In this document: one piece after another, positions 13,201-21,272 of the stretch
Numbering within the stretch: the first letter of the stretch is position 1
How the letters are laid out: every line of letters starts with the position of its first letter
Source: Plasmodium brasilianum
Lineage: Eukaryota > Apicomplexa > Aconoidasida > Haemosporida > Plasmodiidae
Direction: 5' to 3'
Assembly: GCF_023973825.1 (NCBI RefSeq)
Contig: NC_090126.1
Coordinates: 558,001 to 622,000 of the forward strand
Length of the DNA: 64,000 bases
Notes under the pieces: model-generated
The model's database searches: none
Told to the model about the DNA's origin: nothing
The model's input: the letters and a program-made list of their open reading frames with translations, nothing else
Made by a program: the position numbers and the translations under genes

Positions 13201-13503
13201 GTGTACACGTCATGTCCATCGAAAACTAAAAAGAGAAAAAAAAATTTCAAAAATGAAAACTCACGATTAACTCTTAAAAAGGTTCTTTGCTTTTGTAATT
13301 AACTAAATAAAGGAGCTAATTTCGTTTTGCAAAACGGACAAATAAGGGGAACAAAAAAAATTGCATATATTAGATAAATATAAATAAATGTATGATATCA
13401 CCGTGATTTTCGTTATTATATATGCTAATGTAAATACTTAGATGTATACCTACTTTTTCCTTTTTTTACCTCTAAACCATGCGGTAAAGGGCCAAAAACT
13501 CAT
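8393..13503 (-). CDS. Many-exon gene resembling the FPL/CLEC16A (Ema/Gop-1) family; exon structure partly resolved
   Basis: No long open frame exists, but the minus strand carries a chain of exon-like segments. Best supported: 13470-13503 (start, MSFWPFTAWFR); 13265-13289 (QRTFLRVN); 13039-13225 (begins FDGHDVYTWIQI); 12725-12776 (LIKLCESITTKAYIIP); 12316-12334 (CMEWKN, donor GTATGT); 12007-12120 (contains NVQDEDIGHYILTLQTITKN, donor GTATCT); about 11713-11799 (KYREAIPEFVKLFFEIN); 10826-10928 (ETLRTLYENVPKKSYEDH, donor GTATAT); 10404-10559. Weaker segments follow at 9712-9776, 9530-9582 plus 9445-9476 (phases agree), 9363-9399, 9009-9068 and 8393-8464. From memory, the FPL domain runs Ile-Trp-Gly-Asp-Gln-His-Asp, then Leu-Tyr-Tyr-Leu-Leu, Asn-x-Ile-Ile, Asp-Glu-Glu-Ile-x-x-Tyr-Tyr-Ile-x-x-Leu, then Pro-Leu-Tyr-x-Glu-Ala-Ile-Lys-Phe. 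The exons reproduce this order, which is why I favour a CLEC16A-like endosome/autophagy scaffold. Family assignment is inference, the joins between the first exons are unsettled, and the 3' end is uncertain. Confidence 0.5.
12615..12702. repeat. Four-copy 22-bp minisatellite
   Basis: Near-perfect tandem copies of a 22-base unit beginning CCATCAAGTATATATATCTT. It lies inside a probable intron of the minus-strand FPL-like gene, so it is non-coding. Confidence 0.85.
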
Positions 13504-13750
13504 GATTTTTCGCTAAACACATCTCTCGCTTTAGCGTAAAACTATGTTGTACATTCTTGAGGTGTAATAAGTAGGGAATAGTGCATAATTCTGATTAGTT
13601 AATGTTATTTTTTTTTTTTAAGGAACATTTGAAGCAGTCCTTTTCTCTTCTTAAATAGCTACAAATATATATTTATTATTATTGTAATTGGAAAAAAGTA
13701 ATCATCCTTTTGTTGTATACGCTTCCCTCGTATCACATATTTAGAGAAAA
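13504..13750. promoter_or_regulatory. Divergent intergenic region shared by the FPL-like gene and the PSMD5-like gene
   Basis: Only 247 bp separate the proposed minus-strand ATG (13503) from the plus-strand ATG (13751). It is somewhat less AT-rich at 13540-13580, with a 10-T run near 13611. If both start codons are right, both promoters must lie here or inside the neighbouring 5' exons. No specific factor site is claimed. Confidence 0.4.
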
Positions 13751-15952
13751 ATGTATGAGAACAGCAATATTATTTTAGAGCTAAACGCGGTGAAAGGGTA
13801 TTACAACAAAGTTTTTACGAACACACTGTTGCAAACTTTGCAAAGAGATATTAAGGTGGAGGACCTGATCTTCTCATATAATCATTATTCAAATTTACTT
13901 GTTGAAAATAAAAATTATGATGATGACTATCATGAAATAAGTAGCGACTATTTGAAAAGTGATGATGAAATGGATAAAGTATCCCCCAACTCGTTTGATA
14001 AAAATAAGCATTTAGGAATGGAACATTCTAAAGAGGATACTATAAACTATTTTGACCCAAGTATAAGCGAAGAAACATTTGAAGAAAAAATAGAAAAAAC
14101 TTTTGATTATTTAAATAATTTCATAAAATCATTTTGTGAAGAAAGTCAAATGAACAAGTCAGGTGAAATGGAAATAATAAATAGTTTAATGCAAACTTTA
14201 GAAATAGAAAAAGTAAATGAAGAACAATACCAAATTTTTAACATGTGTTTTGATAAATTCCAAATATATCAAATCACATTAATTGTGCTAGCGTATATTC
14301 TAAGAAGTATTTTTAATTTAAGTTTAGGTAGGAAAATTATATTCTCCAATGAAAGAATAAATGAAATATTATTAAGAGCATTATATAAGCAGAATATTTA
14401 TGTGCAAATATTTACTTTGAAAAATTTAAAAAAGTATATAATACAAGATGGGGAAGATTGTGACAAAATACATTTAAAAATGATTAAAATTTGTATCTTT
14501 AGTAAATCTCTATGTTCATTTAATCGGGCATATGAAATTTTGTTACATTTAATTAAAGACAACAAACAAGTGAGTGAAATATTTGATTTTTATTTTCTAA
14601 AAAAACTGAAAAAATCTCTTGAAAACTTAAATAATATACAGCGCTTGAGGTTTCTTGATCTCATATGTGACAGCATAAATTTAAACGCTGCAAAAATTTG
14701 CGATATATTTCGAATAAGTAAAAAAAATAGCCTCATAATTAATAAAGAAGGAAATAATTTGCTAAAGGGGGAGGGGGAAAATAACCATTCAACTAATTTG
14801 TTAGCCGATTCAAGTAACTTGTTAACCGATTCAAGTAACTTGTTAGCCGATTCAAGTAACTTGTTAGCCGATTCAAGTAATTTGTTAGCCAATTCAAGTA
14901 ATTTGTTAGCCGATTCAGCTAACTTGTCAGCTGATGTACACACACGGAATGCTAATTTCCAAGTGCACAATTTTTCGTTTGAAAGCGAGTATGAAGAGGA
15001 AGTGTGCACCTTTGGAGAAATCTCATATATTTATCAGAAGACCGTCGATGAAAAAATGAAAAAGTACAATTTAAAAATTAAGGATATATGTAAAATGACG
15101 AAAATTAATATATATAAATATTTACATATGATTTATTTAAAAGATGATTTACTGTTAAAAATTAACGTGTTAGAAATTTTTTCGAAGTTAATTCAAAATA
15201 TATATTATTGTGACGCAGTTTTTGAAAACACCTATTTTTTACACACCGTTTTGAATGATCTTAAAAATATGTCAGACGAAGGAGAAATATTACACTTAAG
15301 TATTTTTAATTCTATAATATCATATTCCAAAATAAATTCATCGGTGTTAAGTTTTTTAATAAATGCACATTCGAATATTTTGATGACAAGAATTATTGAT
15401 TATTTATCGGAATCTTCAAATAAAAATAATGAAAAATTAATTGTTGGGATTAAATCATTTGGGTTTTTTTTTTCTATTAAACAATGTAGTCAAATTCTTT
15501 TAAATATAAAATCAAATATTCATTTACTTGCTATAAATAATATAAACACACATGCTCATACGAATGTATTAAGACACTCAATAAATATATGGGTGAAAAT
15601 CTTACCTTCCAAATCCATGAATTTTGAATGGTTTAAAGATTTAATTCATACAATTCTGTTTAACAAGATAATTGTAGTATTAAAAGAAATTGATGATACA
15701 CTTATTCAAATGAATATTTATCAGCTTTTAGAAATTATGATTACATATAATATAGCTCATTTAATATTGAAAGAACAATGGCTCATTAGAAGCTTGCAAG
15801 AAAATTTTGAAAATAATAGTTATGATCTCAAAATGAGTAGGTACAACTTTTTTAAAGAATTTTACCAATTCAGTAAAAATATTATCATCAGTGATCCGTT
15901 TGCAGACACCCTAATTAAAAACTTTATTGAGAAGATACCAAAAAGATATTAA
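13751..15952 (+). CDS. ARM/HEAT-like helical repeat protein, possibly 26S proteasome chaperone subunit PSMD5-like
   Basis: Single exon, 733 residues; the first ATG follows an AT-rich leader. Mostly Leu/Ile-rich amphipathic helices of the ARM/HEAT sort, with two inserts: an acidic one at about residues 55-100 and a heptad insert at about 350-395 (SSNLLAD repeats). The order (short N-terminal helices, long helical body, and a C-terminal block with FEWFKDLIHTILFN, IYQLLEIMITYNIAH and NFFKEFYQFSKNIIISDP) resembles my memory of PSMD5/S5B, the chaperone that holds Rpt1-Rpt2 during assembly of the 19S base, including its final 'parent helix - lysine-rich tail' section. That match is by eye and could be any ARM protein. 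The gene itself is certain; the function is a hypothesis. Confidence 0.7.
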   Translation: MYENSNIILELNAVKGYYNKVFTNTLLQTLQRDIKVEDLIFSYNHYSNLLVENKNYDDDYHEISSDYLKSDDEMDKVSPNSFDKNKHLGMEHSKEDTINYFDPSISEETFEEKIEKTFDYLNNFIKSFCEESQMNKSGEMEIINSLMQTLEIEKVNEEQYQIFNMCFDKFQIYQITLIVLAYILRSIFNLSLGRKIIFSNERINEILLRALYKQNIYVQIFTLKNLKKYIIQDGEDCDKIHLKMIKICIFSKSLCSFNRAYEILLHLIKDNKQVSEIFDFYFLKKLKKSLENLNNIQRLRFLDLICDSINLNAAKICDIFRISKKNSLIINKEGNNLLKGEGENNHSTNLLADSSNLLTDSSNLLADSSNLLADSSNLLANSSNLLADSANLSADVHTRNANFQVHNFSFESEYEEEVCTFGEISYIYQKTVDEKMKKYNLKIKDICKMTKINIYKYLHMIYLKDDLLLKINVLEIFSKLIQNIYYCDAVFENTYFLHTVLNDLKNMSDEGEILHLSIFNSIISYSKINSSVLSFLINAHSNILMTRIIDYLSESSNKNNEKLIVGIKSFGFFFSIKQCSQILLNIKSNIHLLAINNINTHAHTNVLRHSINIWVKILPSKSMNFEWFKDLIHTILFNKIIVVLKEIDDTLIQMNIYQLLEIMITYNIAHLILKEQWLIRSLQENFENNSYDLKMSRYNFFKEFYQFSKNIIISDPFADTLIKNFIEKIPKRY
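14797..14938 (+). repeat. 21-bp in-frame repeat (SSNLLAD heptapeptide)
   Basis: Six to seven copies of a 21-base unit (TCAAGTAACTTGTTAGCCGA plus one T) that encode Ser-Ser-Asn-Leu-Leu-Ala-Asp with Thr/Asn variants. The opposite strand is also open here. It has the look of a recently expanded, probably length-polymorphic insert between conserved helices. Confidence 0.9.
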
Positions 15953-16516
15953 AGGGAAGCATGTTTATGATAATGTGAATATATGTTTCTGGTGGATTTT
16001 TTCTTTAAACATTCTCACCTATCCGTTTGCTTGTATTATCATCTATATATTTTCATTCACTTCATTCTATTTTTATTTTTTTTTTTTTCCATGCACATAC
16101 GCATATTTTTATAATTCGTATTACGTTTATATACTGAACTGGAAAATATTAGCAATTTGAAAATTAGAACTTATTTAAGTCATCATTTCACCTTATTTAT
16201 ACGCATTGTCTAATTCTTTTTACGTATCGTTTACTTATTATTTGTATATTTTTAATTTTTTTTTTCCTCCCTCCACCCTCTTATTTTTTTTTTTTAAATG
16301 TTAATATGTGACTGTTAATTTATACCGAGCAGCGATTATAAGCTTCTTGAAGCTCCATTTTTAAAATAGTCCATATTAAAAACATAAATTACCCAAGTAA
16401 ATATTGTGAGAAAGTGTACATATAACAATCGAATCTTAATGTACGCACATACACAAAAAAGTATTAAGGACGCTGAAACTCTAAACATTAATTTGAAGAG
16501 TTTTTAAAAAATACGG

Positions 16517-16548
<32 letters not shown>

Positions 16549-16552
16549 AGAG

Positions 16553-16587
<35 letters not shown>

Positions 16588-16907
16588 GAAAGCAGAATAG
16601 AAAGAAGAAAATCGAATAATCGCGCCTTATTTATTCGACTGATCTTCTGATTTTGCTTCATACTTTTTTAAAATAATACATGAACCTTTATTATAATTAA
16701 GAGACATTATCATATGCACACTTATACATACATATGAACAAACTCATGCGAAGACATTGTTATACTTACGGGAAAATAAAGCACAACAGTTTTGATATAA
16801 TACATAATAAAAGCACAAACGTTCACGTATAAATATAATGCAAAGAAATTTTCATATTTCAAGCACATATTTTATCTAATTGTATAGACTTTTAAGGAGG
16901 GGAAGAA
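15953..16907. other. Intergenic region with a long purine tract
   Basis: 3' flank of the PSMD5-like gene and 5' flank of the coiled-coil gene. Around 16517-16600 an A run passes into a (GAGGAA/GAAGAA)n tract, giving about 85 bases of almost pure purine on this strand. No credible gene. Confidence 0.6.
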
Positions 16908-17681
16908 ATGTTTCTGAAATTTGGCTCTGATTATCTAATCCAAATAAAATGCTCCTACCTAATTGAAAAATACAAAAAAAAATTAAAAAAATTGAAAGAG
17001 CTGAAAAATGTAAAACTGAAAAAATGAAAAAAGAAAAATAATGAAGTTAAAAACGATGAAGTGATAAACATCCTTACCCATTTTAATAAAATTTCCCAGG
17101 GACTAAAGTCGTCTTTCGAGAAAAAGAAAAAAGAACAGTATATAGACAGATACTTGTTTAACGTACGTAACATAGCTTTTGTAATGTTTGATTTAAGTTC
17201 ATGTTCTTCGTATTATAAGCCGATGAAGCAAAAAAGAAAAATTCATAATTTTACGCACGAATGTACATATTTACCCATTAATGTACGTACTAACCCACCA
17301 ATGCACATATATTATTTTATCGTTTTATCTTATTCTGTTACATTTTAGAAGGAAAAGGAACAGCTATATAGCGAATTAAGCAAAAAGAGAGAAGAATTTG
17401 AATTAGAGCGTTTAGAAAAAACAAGGGAGCTATACAACACCTATTTTGCAGATATATTTTTATATGAACAAGAATATTATCAGTGCATTTATAAGGTGTT
17501 CAAGAATTTGCTACAAAAGAAAGAAGAAATTGATGAAAAGGAAAGACAAGTGATTAAATTACATGTATAATGGAATAATAAAATAAATTTAAGGGAAGAA
17601 CTGATAAAATGTGCGCTGCCATATTTTGTTGTTTTCCGTACTTTTTTTTCTTTTACATGATTAATTTATCTATGATTATAC

Positions 17682-17720
<39 letters not shown>

Positions 17721-20150
17721 ACGTATGTACATTTTCCTGTGTGTTATATATACGAATGTATCCGTTTATTTCTTTATATGTTCATTTGTTCATTTGTGTA
17801 TATGTTTATTTGTTCATTTGTTCATTTGTTTATATGTTTATATGTTTATTTGTTCATTTGTTCATTTGTTTATTTGTTCATTTGTTTATATGTTTATTCG
17901 TTCATTTGTTTATTTGTTCATTTGTTCATTTGTTTATATGCTCATTTGTTTATATGCTCATTTGTTCATTTGTTCATATGCTCATTTGTGTATTTATTTA
18001 TTCACCATGTTTTCTTCTTTTTCCTTTTGAAGGAACATGTGTATATGATTATTTCCGATAAAAATATAAACAAATTATTAGAAAAAAAAATTGAATACAC
18101 AAATAGCCCAACAGTTGAGACGTGTAAAAAAGAAAAGCAAGTTAATGAGAGAAACATTTTAGACATAGATAATATATGCAATATAAATGTAAGTGAAATT
18201 TATGCAAGTATAATCCTTGATCAGAATGAGGAAAATGTCTATTCATACAATAAGAAAAGTAATAAATTATATAAATCAAATGAAAAGAAATCTTTAATTA
18301 AACGTAATACTGTTCCGCATATAAATGAATACAACGAATTTTTAAATGGAAAAGGTAGTAGGTTACCCGAAAAAGGAAAAAGAATTAATGAAAAGGTAGA
18401 GAGTTCGAACGGCAAAAGTTATGGAAAGAAATTTTATCAAGTAAACAGACAGAGAGAAGCAGAAGCACAACATCGAGATGAACAGAAAGTAGTTGAAGAG
18501 GCGGATGAAGAGGCGAATGAAGAGGCGGATGAAGAGGCGGATGAAGAGGTGGATGAAGAGGCGGATGAAGAGGTGGATGAAGAGGTGGATGAAGAGGTGG
18601 ATGAAGAGGTGGATGAAGAGGTGGATGAAGAGGTGGATGAAGAAGCGGAGGAGATGAAGAGAAAAAATACATCTCAAGTGAATGAATATTTTTATCACGA
18701 TCAACTTGAGAATGAGAATGAATATGCGTTACATGAAAAGGAAAGGCAAAAAAATAAATACACTGAAAACAGTGAAGATATAGGACATATGTTCCTACGA
18801 AGGGGGGAATATAATATAAATCACTGCTATCAGAATGATGAGCCTCGCAGCAATGAATTTGAAGGAGTAGTGGAAGGAGTAGAAGTAGAAGACGCAGTAG
18901 GAGTAGAAGTAGAAGACGTAGTAGGAGTAGAAATAGAAGACGTAGTAGGAGTGGAAGTAGAAGACGTAGTAGGAGTGGAAGTAGAAGACGCAGTAGGAGT
19001 GGAAGTAGAAGACGCAGTAGGAGTAGAAGTAGAAGACGTAGTAGGAGTAGGAGCAGAAGACGTAGTAGGAGTAGAAGTAGAAGACGTAGTAGGAGTAGAA
19101 GTAGAAGACGTAGTAGTAGTAGGAGTAGAAGATGTAGTAGGAGTAGAAGTAGAAGAAGAAGAAGAAGAAGAAAAGGAGAGTAACTTCGCAAAATCGAAAG
19201 ACAAAAGAGTATATGAATCAATATGTGAAAAAAATTCAGAGGAAAATGATAATAGGGATGAACCAATAAGTGAAGCCAATATACAAAGGCTTTTGAGTAA
19301 TAAAAATACATTAGCAGAGGTGCACACTTTAAAGAGTAGCCTTTTAAGCAATAATTATGAATATTTAAATAATGAAAAAAATATAGAAAATTTATATGAT
19401 CAAGGAGCAAGAGAAAATTATACGAATATTGTCGGTTCTAGTATATTACATGATCGAATAAGTACACTATTAGAAAAAAGAGACATCTGTGAAAATATAG
19501 AAAATCATTATATTTTAAAAAAAGGAGTTGAAGAACTAGAGGAAGTAATAGAAAACAATATAAATTTTAATATATCCAGCTATTTTAGTGGGAATTATGA
19601 TGATTTTGATGATAACCAAACAGCAAAAGAAATTAATGAAGAGATTATACTGAATGATGAAAATATTTTTAATGATAATAATGGCAATAAAATTGAATAT
19701 AATATGCTTAAACAATATAGTTCAAGTGTACATAATGATAAAGACAATAACATGAATGATCAAGTACAAAAGGAGGTACCTGATGCGCAGAGAGATGCAA
19801 CAAATCTTCATCTGAATGAGCAGAGCAATAATTCTGATGAATATGAATATGAGTATATCAAAAGTTTGAACGAAAAGAAAGATACAATCGATTCAGAATC
19901 ATTTCAAACGTTTATTAATTATCATAATGAATATAGCATACCAATCGAAAGAATGAACACCTTTGAAAATTATGCTGAAGAATTTAATATGCTAAAAAAT
20001 TATGAGCCTATTGTTAGTTCCATATATATGGACAGCTTTTCAGGTAGGAAAAATAAAGAATTTAATAGTAAGGGAAATGAGAAGTCAGAATCACATAATA
20101 TTCAAGACCTAATAAATTATATGACCGACAATATAAAAAAAAAAAAGTAG
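16908..20150 (+). CDS. Four-exon coiled-coil protein with acidic and Val-Glu-Asp repeats, unknown function (~832 aa)
   Basis: Exons 16908-17009, 17100-17162, 17349-17564 and 18033-20150; all introns are phase 0 with donors GTAAAA, GTACGT, GTATAA and acceptors CCCAG, TTTAG, GAAG. The first intron (90 nt) removes an in-frame TGA at 17025. The N-terminal 127 residues start MFLKFGSDYLIQIKCSYLIE and are a helical, Lys/Glu-rich coiled coil ending KEEIDEKERQVIKLH. The last exon (705 residues) is hydrophilic, with an EEADEEVDEE tract (18494-18648) and a VEVEDVVG tract (18868-19162), then an Asn/Glu-rich C-terminus with no domain I know. The upstream open frame in intron 3 is a Leu-Phe-Ile-Cys-Ser repeat and is not coding. 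If the last join is wrong, exons 1-3 end at 17570 as a small protein and a second gene would start at 18045. Confidence 0.7.
17757..17998 (+). repeat. Intronic TTTGTTCA/TTTGTTTATATG minisatellite
   Basis: About thirty short units of TTTGTTCA, TTTGTTTA and TATGTTTA follow one another inside the third intron of the 16908-20150 gene. Units of 6 and 12 bases keep all three plus frames open, creating long false open frames rich in Phe, Ile, Cys and Ser. Confidence 0.85.
18494..18648 (+). repeat. In-frame GAGGTGGATGAA repeat (Glu-Val-Asp-Glu)
   Basis: About thirteen 12-base units encode Glu-(Ala/Val)-Asp-Glu. It lies in exon 4 of the gene at 16908-20150 and gives an extremely acidic stretch. Confidence 0.9.
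18868..19162 (+). repeat. 24-bp in-frame repeat (VGVEVEDV octapeptide)
   Basis: About twelve copies of a 24-base unit such as GTAGGAGTAGAAGTAGAAGA encode Val-Gly-Val-Glu-Val-Glu-Asp-(Val/Ala). They end in a poly-Glu run. Same exon as the Glu-Val-Asp-Glu repeat; low divergence between copies suggests recent expansion. Confidence 0.9.
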
Positions 20151-21196
20151 AAAAATAAGTTCTACTGGCGAGACCCCTTAAATATATACAAAAATAGCAG
20201 TCTCCCTGGAAAAACGCAAAATATGGCATTATCGACACATGCACGTATATATGTGTGTGTGTGTATGCATGTGCGTAATGTGGGCACTGACTTCTAGTCT
20301 CAAAGTCTTCTCGTTTGGAGGAGGACTAAAAAATAAATTAATGATCAAGTGCCAACTATCATTAAGGGCATGCATTCTTTTTCCGAGTTATTAGGAAAAT
20401 CTCTGTATTCGTAAATACATTATTTTTTTAACAATATATATATATACTAAACTGTATTTAAAAAAAAATTATATTTAAAAAAGAAAAAAACACAGTAAAA
20501 AAAGTAGTACATAAGAAACACATTTATAACTTAAAAAAGGTGCCGCTTTTTATACTCATTTATACATGTTTCTCACATTGAACGTAAAAACAAATTTTTA
20601 ATAACATGGAAAATTATAATTTTTATTAAAATGATTAGAAGATACTTTAAATGTGTAATTATCAAACATTATTTTTTTTACTTTTCATAACGACTGGTTT
20701 TATCACATGGACACACGTACCCTTTGAGTACGCATATTTTTATATATGTACAAATTTAATAAAATGTAGTTCCTTCCGGCATATTATAAAACATAAAATG
20801 ATTCAAAAAAGAGAGAAAAAAAAAAATAAATAAATAAAAAAATAAATAAATAAATAAATAAAATAAAATAAAATAAAATAAAAGGAGTATACTATATATT
20901 TTTACCTTTTAAAAATTAGAAATAAAAATAAATTTATGCTAAACATTTATCATTCTCGTTTTGAACGTTCACTAACGCTTTTAAATGTTAAATATTAGCA
21001 TATACATATATAATATATGTATATATTCACCACTGTCTTGTTGCGCTTAAAAAACAAATATCGTCTCACTTCTTATCATACAACTACATTTCCCTTTTTA
21101 AAATACATGATACGTCATAGTTATTACATAAAAACTTATAGAATTATAGAAATTGTGCAGTAGTAGTGAAATGACGACATAGCAAATGGTCCAATT

Positions 21197-21227
<31 letters not shown>

Positions 21228-21272
21228 GTACACTTATAATTAATTCTTGCAGTTGACCCAGTTTTAGGAGTA
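20151..21272. other. Convergent intergenic region
   Basis: Lies between the 3' ends of two convergent genes. It has a (GT)6 tract near 20252, an AAATA-type array near 20828-20881 and a T run of about 27 near 21200. A 49-codon minus-strand open frame beginning MHALNDSWHLIINLF (start near 20375) has unusual codons for this AT-rich region but no splice context that makes it a gene. Confidence 0.5.

Noticed and set aside
17609..18061. Plus-strand open frames of 100-150 codons rich in Leu-Phe-Ile-Cys-Ser
   Set aside because: They are the translation of the TTTGTTCA minisatellite in an intron; all three frames are open for the same reason.
18363..19410. Minus-strand Leu/Pro/His- and Thr/Ser-rich open frames
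   Set aside because: Shadows of the acidic repeats of the plus-strand exon at 18033-20150.
20162..20375. Minus-strand ORF beginning MHALNDSWHLIINLF
   Set aside because: A first reading gave 70 codons, but recounting the CA repeat shifts the frame to a stop after 49; no splice partners and it overlaps a 3' flank.
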